The position numbers and the translations under genes are program-made. A stretch of 64,000 nucleotides of DNA, from NCBI RefSeq assembly GCF_036588685.1, contig NC_086376.1, forward strand, positions 28,867,930 to 28,931,929. The letters run 5' to 3'. Shown here piece by piece: positions 12,411 to 25,039 of this stretch (positions are counted from its first letter, which is position 1; each line of letters opens with the position of its first letter). The stretch comes from Mytilus trossulus. Taxonomy: Eukaryota > Mollusca > Bivalvia > Mytilida > Mytilidae. The notes under the pieces were generated by a model that saw nothing but the letters and a program-made list of their open reading frames with translations, searched no databases and was not told the DNA's origin.

Positions 12411-13700
12411 TGTAATGATACATGTATTAATATACTCAGACAGAGTATTCAAGATGGGGAACACAACTATCGAATACACACCAAGATATCGATACCTAGG
12501 ACTTACAATATCTGAAACTCTAGAATACAACGAGTGCGTGAATGAACTCATCACAGCTAGTAGTAGAGCAATTGGTGCCTTATCATCAAAATATTTTCTG
12601 GTGGATGGTTTTGATTACGAAACATACACAAAATTATTTACAAGTACAGTTGTTCCAATCATGGACTATGCATCAGGTGTCTGGGGTTACAGGCCTTACG
12701 ATAATATTGAAAGACTCCAATACAGAGCAATCAGGACATTTATGGGAGTTGGGAAATGTAGTCCGATTCCGGCCATTTGTGGTGATATGGGTTGGACCCC
12801 TGCATATATCTGTCGCCAGTGTTACATGATAAAACTTTGCAGAGAATAACAAGTATGCAGTGCTATGCACGTAGGTCGAATTCCAAATCGTATTTTCCAA
12901 TGGGATTCAACTTTATCAGAAAATATAAGAAAACATGGTACAACGAGCTATAATCAGTGATGGAAAAATGTGAACTTTCGGAACTATTTAACAATAACTA
13001 CTCAAATGGACTAAATGTAAAATTTATTGCCAACTACTCAGAACTTTTGCTCCGTCAAAAACATCACGATAAATGGAAACTGGATATTGTGAACAGGTAA
13101 AAGTTACGAACTTTTAGATGTCTTGAAACAAACTTTGAAACACAGAAGAACATTACCACTATCATGACTATATAGTCTAATATGACACGACAACAGAGAT
13201 CGACTTTAGCCAGAATGCATTGTGGAACTTTTCCGTTAAAATTAGAACTTGGGCGTTATCGTGGTATCCCTTCAAATAGACGTTTTTGTGAAGTTTGTAA
13301 TGACAATATATCCGTTGAGGACGAAAAACATTTTTTAGTTAAATGTCCTATATATTTGTGTGAAAGAAACAATGCCTTCGCTGACTTTCAGCAACGTAAC
13401 AAAATAGAACTTTCCGTTCTTTCTGATGACGAAATACTCATTAAATTGCTAACTACAGACTGTAAACTAGTGTCAAACTATAATATATATATTCAATATT
13501 TCAAAAATCAGAACTCAGTGACTTTCTCATTGTGTTATTTAAATAATCTTGTTTTAAAATGTTCTTGAAGTATTAATTTCATATCTTCTATATTAGCGCA
13601 AATTATAGATATTAATTGACAGTGCTTCGTAAGCCTTTGAAGGCTGGCTGATTGACGTTGTATTAATGTATAAAATAAATGTTATATGAGGTTGCACTAT
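12411..13700 (+). mobile_element. 5'-truncated LINE 3' end (post-palm RT region to zinc knuckle)
   Basis: The frame at 12415-12849 carries YRYLGLTIS and VVPIMDYASGVWGY, followed by NIERLQYRAIRTFMG. These are characteristic of the region just after the reverse transcriptase palm in non-LTR retrotransposon ORF2. Frames are broken between 12849 and 13181. The C-terminus resumes at 13182-13568 with a C-x2-C-x10-H-x4-C knuckle (CEVCNDNISVEDEKHFLVKC). The catalytic palm and endonuclease are missing. The copy is bounded by AT dinucleotide runs near 12386 and 13710. It is related in layout to, but clearly different in sequence from, the copy at 6745-7560. Confidence 0.75.
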
Positions 13701-13957
13701 AAATAAAATTATATATATATATAAAAGTCCCAGAGTTGAACAACTTCAATCAGTAAATTGAAACAATAACTACATGGAAATATATACATTAATCAAGTTG
13801 ATCTAACCAAAAGTATGTTAATTTGAGTGGAATGCATACATTGCACAAATATTTCAATGACAAACAAAGAAAATTTACAAAAATAAACAATGTTTGGCAT
13901 ACATGTAAAATTTGGAAATGAATATGATGTTTTGAACGTAATCAATGGATTACAATA

Positions 13958-14003
13958 AAATTGAGAATGGAAATGAGGAATGTGTCAAAGAGACAACAAC
14001 AGT
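13958..14003 (+). repeat. Family 1 repeat, 5' fragment
   Basis: 'attgagaatggaaatgagga' followed by 'atgtgtcaaagagacaacaa' matches the start of the family 1 repeat and then loses similarity. Confidence 0.55.
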
Positions 14004-14329
14004 ACAAATTTTATCACGTTGTCATCAAGTATTACACACTAATTTGGCTGACACTAAGAATGATTTGATATATGCTCTTGAGTCAGGCTGAAGTGATAAA
14101 TATTGTTTTCATAAAATAACATGCAACCAACTAAAGTCTATGCTTGTGGCCCTTTGTTTAGCATAAAAACAAAACCTCAATCTCATTCCAGATAACTCTT
14201 AAGGCCACATGGTATCAAATTTTTCAGTAGAAAAATGGCATGTCCGCGTAAAAAAAGGACATGTCGTCATTGAGCTGTACTACATTATGTTGGATAAAAC
14301 ACCACATATACCTGCAGACTGACGATAAG

Positions 14330-14722
14330 GTGGCAACATACATGGAATAATAGTGATACAGGAAAATTTTATTACAATTTTCATCAGACTGTCAGGAAAA
14401 AATCAACATTTGATTATCCAGATCATAAAACAGCAAAAAATATTAGAAATTTAAGATCCGGATATTACCTAAAAATTACCAAAACTCACTAGAACATTAT
14501 TTACTGATTTGTGAAAATTATGAAGAGGCAAGACAGAAACTTATACATGGGATATACTTTAACACAGGATCTTAATTGTATATTGATTTGGAACTTTTAT
14601 TGTCAATGGAAAAAAACAACAATGTCTCCATCTGTAATGAAACACTAATGCGATTGTTGGGTGACTTTATTTGTGAATCATGCTGGTTTGATAATGAAAT
14701 ATTAATTAATATATTTTTTTAA
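14330..14722 (+). mobile_element. LINE 3' end fragment of a second type
   Basis: From about 14332 the frame reads WQHTWNNSDTGKFYYNFHQ, then NIRNLRSGYY. After a frame change it reads EHYLLICENYEEARQKLI, then ICNETLMRLLGDFI. The order W-Q-x2-W-N-x-S-x-T-G, L-R-S-G, H-x4-C and E-E-A-R is what I recall for the C-terminus of mollusc LINEs that carry an RNase H domain, which would lie upstream and is absent here. The CxxC half of the knuckle is lost, and there are at least two stops. Strongly decayed. Confidence 0.6.
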
Positions 14723-14737
14723 TTTTGTCCAAATGGT

Positions 14738-14758
14738 GGGGGGGGGGGGGGGGGGGGG
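14738..14758 (+). repeat. Poly-G run of 21
   Basis: Twenty-one consecutive G residues sit just after the LINE fragment. Its length in the assembly is likely unreliable. Confidence 0.9.
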
Positions 14759-15883
14759 CTATGTCAGGATCCAAAACAAATTATTTTTTTCACCAAAACC
14801 TGGAAACAAACTTTTTTTTTCCAAAAAGACAATGACCTACATTTTCCCCCTTTTTTGAAAAAAAAATGTGTTCTGGTTCTTAAAGACAAACGTAATGCAT
14901 AAACGTACAAATGAGGAAAGCTTCCAAAAAATCATTGAATAAATAATTCCAAATAATTCAGTCCCGCAAACATGTTAATACTTGAAATTCAATGCCCCAT
15001 TTATTTTATATACGGTTAATTTAAGAAATTTACTGTTGATAATTTGAAACTAAAACAATCAAATGTGAATATAGCAACAGCCTCTATCAAATTATCTTAC
15101 CCAATAAGGTAAAAAGGCATGAAAATCCGTCGGGAACGTAAACAATTTGAAGAGGCACTGGAAAAAGATGTACACCAAGGGACGTAACTCTAAGATCTAT
15201 CTGAATACACAATAAAAAAGTCAAAATAGCAGAGCATCATGATCATTATTGCATTCTTTTTCAGATGCATATATTTTCATTTCCATTATTTCTGAAATAT
15301 GGCAATTGTTTTTTTTTTCTCTTAAATTTCATGTGAATGTTTATTTTCGCGTCCTACTAAAAAGCGCACAGGAGCGCACGGGTGAAGAAAAGAGTGCCTG
15401 GGGGAAAAAAAGGCTTCCGGGGAAAATCTATCATAGATATTGTATTGGCATGAGACAACTTTGTGTCGATGAAATAAGTTATGCACATTTTTTTTATTTT
15501 TCTTTATTTTTTTTTATTTTAGACAAGTATATTTTTCAAATTCAGACAATTGTAATAAAGCACAAGAAACAAGTATGAATGTTTCAATTATAACAATACT
15601 ATATATATACATGCAGTTTATGCTAAAGATTTATAAAATATAAGACATTATAAGTCATGTTTTTTTCAAAAACAATGTCGAAATGAAAAATGCAAAAAAC
15701 AACTTAAATTTCACAGATAAATATTAATCTTACAAAATTAAAAGAGTTTCACATAATAAATCAGCCAATAAAGCAGAACTATGATACATGTACCGTAGTT
15801 AAACCAAGTGGGTAAAAAGCATGAGTTTTGTTTAAATTCAAAACTAAGCATGAAACCACGGACGGTGAATATTATCAGATTAT
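14759..15883. other. AT-rich stretch without recognised gene
   Basis: A 109-codon plus-strand frame (15249-15578) has no recognisable motif and lies in T-rich low-complexity sequence. Confidence 0.3.
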
Positions 15884-16010
15884 TACATGGCATTTTTCAT
15901 ATCGCATGTATTATCAGTCCTAGGTTCAATATCAGCCCAAGAGCCGCATGGCTCGAGGGCTGATATTGACCAAGGGCTGATAATACATGCGATATGAAAA
16001 ATGACATGTT
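15884..16010. mobile_element. 127-bp near-perfect palindrome (MITE-like)
   Basis: The outer arms acatggcatttttcatatcg and its inverse (one mismatch) enclose an inner pair TCAATATCAGCCC / GGGCTGATATTGA around the centre GAGCCGCATGGCTC. Arms are about 60 bp with scattered mismatches. It is non-coding. Confidence 0.6.
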
Positions 16011-19000
16011 ATGATCTTTTTATCATATGCTTCAACGATGGAGAAAAATCACAGATTCATATATTATATATTTCAGAGACGTTGCGCACGATAGTGGTGT
16101 CACTTTGGAAATATGGATTAGAAGGCGGGTTATTCAAAATAAATCTCTTATCATATACAATACATAGGCATGTTATGCATATCATTCGAAAGGAAATAAA
16201 CCATAGAAATCAATAACATAGATGTTTTTGTGCTTCGGATATTTTTTAATGAAAAACTTTGCTCATTTCGATGCCTATAACGTCATTTTAAGGGTGTCCC
16301 GCTGTTACAATTTTGTTTTATGTGCGTCTTTGAAATCCCATTGCGGATTCATTAGTAAGTAGAATGGTTTAAAATTTTACAACTGTTTTGTATACATTAT
16401 ACGTTTTATGAAGTAGTAGACGTTTTTAACTGTAAGAGAAGGAAGATCGTCAGAAGAGTTTAACTAAAAAATTGAAAAAATGTCCCAATTAGCTGCTCAA
16501 ACCGTAAAAAAACTTTCTGTCTTCCTTTTCATAAGATATAACGGACGAAAATGGAAATTTATAATGTCAGAAAAATTATACATGTACCGAAGAAGCTATC
16601 TGAAGTCATCATTATGTAACTGCGGTCTTATTTTAAAAACATCGTCATTTTTCCCGTGTCCAATAAAATGTCCCCAAGGACAAAATAACACAAAGAATAA
16701 TTCAAAGGCTTTTTATCAAACGAAATTCTGCTATATCTCAAATTTTTAACACCTATTAACTGATATGGATGGAAAATACATTTAATTTTCTTTAAAATGA
16801 TATGATATGAACCTTTGTTTGAGTTGCAGGTAGAAAATCCGAAGCGATCTAAGATGTCCAATGAAATGTCCCCGTAACCGTAATTTAACGTTCGCGTTAT
16901 CATAACGTTAAACTGTAGATCTATACGAATTTTCTTGCATATTTATCATAACATAATTTCATGATATGGTTTGATCTATATAAAATAAAATTCTCGTTAA
17001 ATATGCATTATTGGCAATCATACCACATCTTCTTTTATATATTTAAATCAATTTACAATACATCAAATTGTCATTTTGTGCTATTGTTGCAGACAATTCT
17101 TTGCAGAAATTAAAATTTTGTTTTAATTCAATGGAATTTTGCATTTGCTCCGGCTTGAAAAAATAAAACTATATAAAGAAGCAACTTCGAACATATCTTT
17201 ACTTTAAGCGACACTTTCACATGAGTAGAATATAAGGTCAACGTTTGAAACTTTCCGTTGAACAACGCGGTCAAAATCGTTGTTTTAGTAGGAACGTCGT
17301 GTAACGCTAAGTGACACCAATACCGTGCGTAACGTCTGATCCTTATACGTGGTTCCCAAATAAAAGTTCAAAGAGTGAAAAGTTCACGGACCTCGGACCC
17401 CAAATTTAGTACATTCAATATGAAATCTTTCTATCATATGCCTCAACAGAGAGGAAAAACATTTAAATTTTGACAAAACGACAAAAAATAATTCAAAAAT
17501 ATACATAAAGAACACTGTTTGGAAAAGTTAACTTTTTTTTAAAAGTCAGAACCTTCTAAAATTATGTTTGAAACTTTTAAAAAATGCATTTATTTAATAA
17601 TTTAATTGTGATTTAATAATTTGATTGGTTTTTTTTCTTCAAATTATCTTACAAAATATAAATTCTAGTATCCAAATAATTGTTTTGTACACGACTTTGT
17701 AATGTTTTTCAGTGAAAACGTACATGTAGCATTGAGGTGTATTTTCCGGAATTTGCCGAGTTTCACCGGAATGCCATGCGGTAACGTTACGGAAATGCAT
17801 GTGATAAACTTTTCATATCAGCCCGCTAAGCACCAATTCGAAAAATATGGAATTTACGTTATTTTATTGCTATTATCATACAGTAAAAATCATATGTTAT
17901 TCAGTCTTAGTATATGATAAATCAATCTATTAGTTCAGTAATGTTCGTGTCTGCCCTTTCATTATGTGACTCCAATTGCAAAAAATGGGTAACATTTTTT
18001 TCGAAAAGAGAAAATCAAGTGCACCTTTTTATGTTAGGACGTGTTTCAGATGAATATTTTGTCTTGAAAACTAATAAAGCAAGAGTATTTGGTACATCAT
18101 TTCGCTTCAGATTCTATCATTTTTATATATCAAGACTACAGGTTGACTTTATAACATAAAAAGATCACAGTACTAGAAGATGAAATATTTGGGTCAAGTG
18201 AATTTTTTTTTAGTCTGCCCTTGAACGAATTCCAAATATTTTTTTTTTTTTTTTTTAATGTTTATCGAATTTGCCAAAATTCCACCTGATAAACTATCAG
18301 ACAATAGTTTTAAGTTGAATCAAAATACAACTGACATATAAGGATTGTAAATGTGCTATTTGGATAAATTTATCGGTTTTCAAGAACTCAATTATTAAAT
18401 ACGAAATATAGTACTTTGTTGTTATATCTCAACCTTAATTCTATAACTGGTCATCATTCCTTTTAAATTATTATTTCCGAATATAACTCAGCATTGGGTT
18501 TAACAGGCAATTGTAGAAAAAGCAAGGAATCATTATAATAAACTTATTGATTTTGATTTTGATCACAATAGGGGTTGAGTAATTGAGTACTGAATATAAC
18601 TTCATGGGAACTAATCCAAACACTATAATAAGACTAACCAAGAAATCGGGCATCACCAGGAGCGTATACATATTCATTTGTCCGTTTCACAAATTATTCA
18701 CTCGTTGCAGATAAACAAAATATAGATAATATGGATCCTGCATGGATTAGATTTTATCCATATTTCTTTACCCTTAAAAATTGAAAGAATATCCTGTATT
18801 CCAATTTGATAGGATATACAAAGGTTTTCCAGAGTTATGCGTAAAACAATCTATTTGATAAACAAAGTTTTATTCAAGAATTGAATGATACTTTTTAAAT
18901 TTTATATGGATGAAAAACTGTTGACCGACACACATGTTCAATGAGAGCGGAAATATAATGGAGGAACAGTAGCACCTTTACAACCGAATTTTGTCTTTTC

Positions 19001-19042
19001 TTATTCGGGACTACGAAATTTCATAACGTCTTTATATTTAGG
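16011..19042. other. Stretch without recognised gene or element
   Basis: It contains a short family 2 fragment ('attggcaatcataccacatc', near 17008) and several ORFs of 70-90 codons (16001-16216, 16480-16749, 17702-17917, 17914-18159). I cannot link these to any family. 'tatcatatgcttcaac' near 16021 recurs as 'tatcatatgcctcaac' near 17432, hinting at a duplicated element. Confidence 0.3.
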
Positions 19043-19252
19043 GACTACCTGACAGACGTATGCATACTCGTAGATGAAATAACAGAAGCATACAATCCGG
19101 ATCTGCCAGACATTAAAAACTGGCAGCAGGATCTCTTGAGATGGCAAACAAAGTTTACAAATAAGAAATCAGTTCTTAATTCCCTTCATAAAGCTCTAAT
19201 ATACGCACATCTGGATTACTCAAACGTAAGACATGCTCTTATGCTCATATAA
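19043..19252 (+). pseudogene. Possible hAT-type transposase C-terminal relic
   Basis: A 69-codon open frame contains DYLTDVCILVDEITEAYNPD, then DLPDIKNWQQDLLRWQTKF, and ends in IYAHLDYSNVRHALMLI. The pattern of a short helix, L-P, then E/D-L-x-R-W-x-x-K-F/W, then F/Y-x-N-[VI]-x-x-L-L-x-I resembles the C-terminal dimerisation region of hAT and ZMYM1-like transposases. No start or upstream catalytic region is visible. Similarity is from memory only, so this stays tentative. Confidence 0.35.
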
Positions 19253-20003
19253 ACTCTCCCAGTGACGAGCGTCTGCTCTGATTGTTCTTTCTGCCCTTAC
19301 ATGCCTTAGACGACTGAAAACTTGGGAAAGGGCATGTATTAGTAGCAAGAGATTGTGCGGTTTTGCCATGTTTATGTTCATCGTGATAAGGATGTCAGCC
19401 GGGCAGACCAAATATTTTGAAATGATTTGTCGAAACCGACCATAGAAAAGTTGTCAAACTCCAATTTCAATAATAATTTCTACTGAGTCAATGTTTGTTG
19501 TATTTCGTGTTAGTGAATGTAATTAAATATGAAAAATTTATATAAAAAGTGTCCAAAATCTAAAATATTGTCAAGCTCTCTGGAAATGCCCAGCATGCAG
19601 GATTTTTCACCATTCCTTTGAATCCTTTCATACCCTGCCAAAAAAATCAATTATTCTGCCTCACCACATACCATGCCTAGTTAATAACGACCTTGACATG
19701 TCGGATTAACAACCAAAATGAAAAGTGAGATTTAGTGTCACACAAAAAAAACACCAAAAAACAAAGCTTAAGCCTAGAGTTAGAAAAAAAACCCTCTGAA
19801 TTTCAAAAACTACTCTTTTCTCCAAAAAAAAAATAACTGTCAGTACCTTAAACACGATGACTGCATTCATTTACATACCGAGTAAGATTGACGTGACAAT
19901 AATGGTTAATTTAATCAAGTAAGGTTTACCAATTATATTTATCAAAGTTGTACATACATCGATGCAAGTTTGATGTGTTCGGTATTACCGCAGTCCCACT
20001 AGG

Positions 20004-20925
20004 CCACGATCGCAATGACGGCGTGCACAAAGTTGACGGCCCCTGAAAAATGCGCTTTTAAAAGTAGCTTTATACAACCGTGTCAAACATATATTTTAAA
20101 AAGGAAGGTTTTTTTATGATAAAATGATTAGAGCCAGCTATCAAAATCCACATGATTAAAAAGGTTATCAAAATTAAATCTATAAAGAATGAAACGAACA
20201 TGGAAAAAACGGCAAAAGCATGTGTAAATTGTAACATTAAATAAGCATGAAATATAGTTTTTGGCCTGAAATTTGTACAAATTCAACATATTCCGGCATT
20301 TTTGAACAATATTTTTTTTCGGATTCGGAGTATGACGTCATACGAATTTCCCTGAATAAAAATCGAAATCGGACATTGTCGATGAGTTTGGAATGTAGTC
20401 CGTTATGTGAAACAAGTAGTAATTTGGAAGGATTAATATCAGAAAAGGGAAAATCGGTGAAAAAAATATGTACTTGCTATTTTCTTATTTCGAAATGACT
20501 CGATATTCCAAATGTGCAAAACACGAGGTTTAAAACAATCTGCAAAATATGAATGGTTCGATAGTCCAGGCTTAACACCGGAATTTTTTAAATGTCAAGC
20601 TATTATGTTACAGTTTAAAAAAATGACGTTTTAACGCTATTTTATGAAAAGGGTCTACGATATAGTCGCTTATTATTTTCTTTACACTGCTCTTAGCATG
20701 TATTTTCTTAGATTTTTAGAATGTGCATTTGCTGTACTTTGATGTTAAAAAAAATTGCACATGATGAACGTTTATTTTCAAAATAATGTGATAAACTACG
20801 TGTCCAGTGTTTTTGTTACGCTTACGTTTTCTGGGGGAAAATGCCGACGTCGTTAATGATTTTAGCTATTTGAAGACGTTACGTTTGTGGACTCAGCTTT
20901 GTGCACGCCGTCACTACGATCTGTG
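20004..20925. mobile_element. Non-autonomous element with about 33-bp inverted ends
   Basis: 'tgacggcgtgcacaaag' at 20016 is inverted exactly at 20893-20914 ('ctttgtgcacgccgtca'). The similarity extends on both sides ('ccacgatcg...' and '...cgatctgtg'). The internal 83-codon frame (20247-20498) is not a known transposase. Sequence similar to the left end may continue outside the right end (to about 21060), so true boundaries are uncertain. Confidence 0.5.
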
Positions 20926-21123
20926 AAAAAAATGTAAAATTTGATGATCGTAGTACGATCGTGTAGATCACAGTAAGGTCGTATCCCGGTCGTAGTGAGG
21001 TCTTCAAGATAGTGATGAGCGTGGCCAACTTTGAACATGTTCAAAACAATCGTGGTGCAGTCGTGGCGAAATCCAGGACAACAACTCAAAAATGCTTCTA
21101 TCAACTTTAATGAAACTTTGGTG

Positions 21124-21250
21124 GATATAAAAAGAAAAAGAAAATTAACAACTATAGGTCACAGTATGGTCTTCAACAATGAGCATAGTCCATACTGCAC
21201 AGTCAGCTATTAAAGACCCTGAAATGACAAATGTGAAACAATTTAAATGA
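21124..21250 (+). repeat. Family 2 repeat, diverged copy
   Basis: 'aattaacaactataggtcac', 'cttcaacaatgagcatagt', 'cagtcagctattaaagac' and 'cctgaaatgacaaatgtgaa' are in the order of the family 2 repeat (compare the antisense copy at 4255). Confidence 0.65.
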
Positions 21251-21445
21251 GGAATACAACAGCCTAATTAATTTTAAAAAAAATCATTTAAAGCATAAAG
21301 ACAAGCTAAAAGGGAAACGGGCGTATCATGCGCTTATAGCGCAGCTTTTTATGTAGCCATGGCGTTTTCAGTTTATTTCTATCCCAAAAATTAAAAATAG
21401 AAATAATTTTAAAATAATCAAAGATATATTTATTTGACCAACGGT

Positions 21446-21800
21446 AAAATGGATAATGTAAATGGGGAATGTGTCAAAGAGACAGCAACTCGACCATAGA
21501 ACAGACAACAGAAGGTCACCAATAGATCTTCAATGCAGCGAGAAACTCCCGCACCCGGAGGCGTCCTTTACCTGGTCCCTAATCAAATATTTATACTAGA
21601 TAATGGACGTTATACTAAACTCCGAATTATGCACAGGAAACAAAAATAAAAATCACAAGACCAACAAAGGCCAGAGGCTCCTGACATGGGACAGGCGCAA
21701 AAATGTGGCGGGGTTAAACATGTTTTTTTTTTTTTTTTTTTTTTTTTTATCTCAACCCTCCCCATATTGCTCTAGCCAATGTAGAAAATAAACGCAAAAC
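21446..21800 (+). repeat. Family 1 repeat, near full length, with a poly-T run
   Basis: The landmarks 'gtaaatggggaatgtgtcaa', 'cccgcacccggaggcgtcct', 'ctgacatgggacaggcgcaa' and 'ctagccaatgtagaaaataa' follow the same order as 9572-9930. A T run of 26 (21723-21748) interrupts it. Confidence 0.7.
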
Positions 21801-22332
21801 AATACGCACAGTAAAATTCAGTTCAAGAGAAACCTGAGTCCGATGTCAGAAGAGGTAACAAAATGAAATAATCAAAATGACATTAAAGGGAAATTCCGCG
21901 ATTTTTTACTTATCATCTAATTATGTTCATCTTAACATAAAACACACATTTGCAAAGTTTTAAATTTATATTCCTTCTAATAACGGAGAAAATCAAGTAT
22001 TTGTAACTTTTTTGGTTGAATTCGTGACGTATTAGCCCGATTTATTGAATTCTGGGAAAAAATAAAATCGGTTTAACTCTTATAGCTTATCGACAATATA
22101 CGTAATGACGAATGGTCGTAGTTATTAACCACAATATAAGAATGAACGATTATGAATATGCATTTACCGTTTTGAATTGATTGAATTAAACTCCTATAAA
22201 ATTATCTCTAGTAAATGTTTTTGAATAAAAAAAATTCATGAAATATTTATTTCAAACATTTTTACTGATATTGAACTGAAAATATTTCAGTTCTATTTTC
22301 CGTTATTGTTTTGATAATCATTTCAATGCAAC

Positions 22333-22380
22333 CAGAGACATATAATACATGTATTATAATATATGTATTATATGTCTCTG
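22333..22380. mobile_element. 48-bp palindromic element with 7-bp target duplication
   Basis: CAGAGACATATAATACAT and its inverse form the arms. The direct repeat ATGCAAC flanks it at 22326-22332 and 22381-22387. It is very small and non-coding. Confidence 0.6.
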
Positions 22381-22390
22381 ATGCAACTAA

Positions 22391-22449
22391 CAAACAAATG
22401 GAAGTTTTTAACGACCTTGACTGGCTATACAGCCCTTGCACGGTCGGTA
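22391..22449 (-). mobile_element. Truncated retroposon copy 1 (shared 54-bp 3' end)
   Basis: Positions 22394-22447 are the exact inverse complement of 32061-32114 and 32376-32429. The insert is flanked by the exact 10-bp direct repeat ATGCAACTAA (22381-22390 and 22450-22459). On its own strand it ends '...ccatttgtttg'. It is the only one of the three in this orientation. Confidence 0.7.
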
Positions 22450-22459
22450 ATGCAACTAA

Positions 22460-23627
22460 TATGTGAGCAGAGTGTGTATATTATTATGTAAAGATCACTG
22501 TATATTTCTCGGCTTGAGGTCAATTCGTTTACCTTGTAGCTATTTAGCCGCCGGGTGTGAGTTCAAGCGTACACAGGTATAAATGTTGTTATTCGGAAAG
22601 GATAAACAGAAAGGATTAAAAAGAGTATGCTGTCACGATGTTAATACACTAAGATTTAATACACGATGAGAATAAAGATACAATAATTAAATTGTGTAAA
22701 TTAATTGAAAATAAAATTCAGATTCGTAATTCCGAAAGTGTATAAAAATAAAAAGAAACAATTTTTGATTACTTTCTTAGCGGCAATCGGCGTAAAGATT
22801 CAAATATGAAGCAAAAAATAGTAGTTTTAATCTTTAATAAAAACTAAATGCAATATTACCCAATTTAATATACCATTGTACATCTGTTTGATATCATTGA
22901 CTTTACCGGAATTTCTTAAGTTGTATTCAAATCTGGCTGTGTTTAAATGCTAATAAAACTATTGCAATTTTAAAGTTTTTAATTGACAAAAAAATACAAC
23001 ATACAACAGGCATGATTTTTTTTTAGTTTCTTTTTAACATTTTATTCTTACATAATTAAATTCATTTTACAATCATTTACACGAACTTTTTGTGAAAAGA
23101 ATACCAATAATCTAAGCTAAGGCATTATTTCTTTTAAAGATTTTTTAGGATTATTTTTTTTAAATTCTATGATAATATCTGTGCAATGTTGAACATGATA
23201 GCCGTCATTAATCCAAATAAGTAATACAGTAGTTGTTATAAAAGTCATATTTTAGTCATGCATAACTGATATTGACGAATTTAGAATAGTTCGTCCATAC
23301 ATCGTTGTTCTTGAAACAATCATTATTAGTATACATGTAAGTTTCCTGAAGTATAAGAGCCATTGAGGATTAGCTCCAGAGAAATCAGACTAGTAGCGGT
23401 TCGTTTGTTTGTTGGGAAAGGAGAAGAAATGCAACCGCTTGTACAGATAAACGACAGAATTACCATACAAGCATTTATAGTCAACACAATCAGAAAGAGT
23501 TTCCATCGTAAGACGGGGAATATGAAGGCTTTCAAGAATGAACAAGTGACATGTCTAACTCTGAACAGTTAGAAAACGGACTATCGACATCGACCGCTTG
23601 TTTTTGATATTTGAAACTGTATATAGA
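22460..23627. other. AT-rich stretch without recognised feature
   Basis: No coding or repeat signal that I can support. Overlapping frames on both strands at 23326-23572 have no recognisable motif. Confidence 0.3.
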
Positions 23628-23815
23628 TATAGGAAGATGTGGTGTGAGTGCCAATGAGACAACTCTCCATCCAAATAACAATTTAAAAATTAAACCATTA
23701 TAGGTTAAAGTACGGCCTTCAACACGGAGCCTTGGCTCACACCGAACAACAAGCTATAAAGGGCCCCAAAATAACTAGTGTAAAACCATTCAAACGGGAA
23801 AACCAACGGTGTATG
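23628..23815 (+). repeat. Family 2 repeat, well-preserved copy
   Basis: 'gaagatgtggtgtgagtgcc', 'caatgagacaactctccatc', 'ggccttcaacacggagcctt' and 'aacaagctataaagggcccc' are all present in order. Confidence 0.75.
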
Positions 23816-24078
23816 CATATATAAACGTATACGTTTATGATATAGTGATGAGTTCTTGCGTCTGACAAAAACTTAATTCCTTCATGGTTATATCTTGCCA
23901 TACGTTTATATTGGTTTGTAAGGTGATTACTCAAAATCGTTATTTGAAAATCCTGTTTGTGAGATGTAGATTCATTTCAATACAGAAATTTCGTCTATAT
24001 ATGGCATGTCACAGATTTAACTGACTGCTATATTTATTTCTATATTTAACCTAAGAGTAGAATACTAATAACGTATAC

Positions 24079-24110
24079 AAGAGACATATATATGTGTATA
24101 TATGTCTCTG
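24079..24110. mobile_element. 32-bp palindromic element with 7-bp duplication
   Basis: GAGACATATATA and its inverse surround a very short centre. CGTATAC flanks on both sides (24072-24078 and 24111-24117). The ends resemble the element at 22333. A longer direct repeat (catgtcacagatttaactga...) lies at 24005 and 24118, just outside. Confidence 0.5.
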
Positions 24111-24672
24111 CGTATACCATGTCACAGATTTAACTGACTGAAGATTAAGACGTTTTCTGGGATGACAGATAGCTCACCAGACATCACCTAGAGGCCAAAT
24201 TCAGTCGATTAGCAAAACCGTTGTTAACCTTTGACCAAGTGAAATAAAACGCTTCATTCAAAATGTACTTTGGTCAATGCTTTTACACCCAAATAAATTT
24301 ACAAAAAGAAGCATTTAATTCTTAAATAACAATAATATTTAGTTTGCTTTCAACTTACTGATAACAAAATCAATATCAATACCAATAAAAACAATATCCA
24401 ATGAGCTAACTATACAATACAATACAATACAAATAGTTTATTTACATCTCACCATTAATATTACAATACATAACATATTACATGAACACATACAATAATA
24501 TAGAATATTAATGGCATTCTAAAAAGAACTATGAGAGACGTAACAGTGTTAAATTTCGTATAAGTTTATTCAAAGGATCGATAAGTTTACCAGGATCGTT
24601 TTTAAATTATCGGGTACGGTAAACAACATTTCCGTAAAAAAATGCTATCAAGTTTTAAATAAGTCAATCTTA

Positions 24673-24746
24673 TTAAAATATTGATCTCTGATTACGTTAT
24701 ACTACATATGTAGTATATAAAACGTAATCAGAGATCAATATTTTAA
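24673..24746. mobile_element. 74-bp palindromic element
   Basis: Perfect arms TTAAAATATTGATCTCTGAT + TACGTT and their inverse surround ATACTACATATGTAGTAT, which is itself palindromic. It would form an almost uninterrupted hairpin. Confidence 0.6.
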
Positions 24747-25039
24747 AACCAAACTCCAAAACCAAATCTTTATTTTATATTTATTGAGGAATTTAGAGTA
24801 ATTTGAGGTAACAAAATCCCTGGCTTAATAATTTACCAGTCAGTTTGTTTTCGACTAATGAGTTTGATTATCCCTTTTGGTATATCTCGTTTCTCTTGAC
24901 CATGATGTAACTTTTTAAAATTTTGCATTTAAAAACTCTATGGACGTTTTTGATAAATCACATGCTCAATTGGGTTGTCTAAAATTGATTTTTTGCTCTT
25001 TACACTTCATTTTCACACAATCTTATCAACCAGAAGTTT

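Noticed and set aside
15249..15578. 109-codon plus-strand ORF
   Set aside because: Low-complexity Phe/Lys-rich frame over homopolymer T runs, with no recognisable domain.
20247..20498. 83-codon ORF inside the inverted-repeat element as its transposase
   Set aside because: Too short, and no DDE/D or DNA-binding motif is visible.
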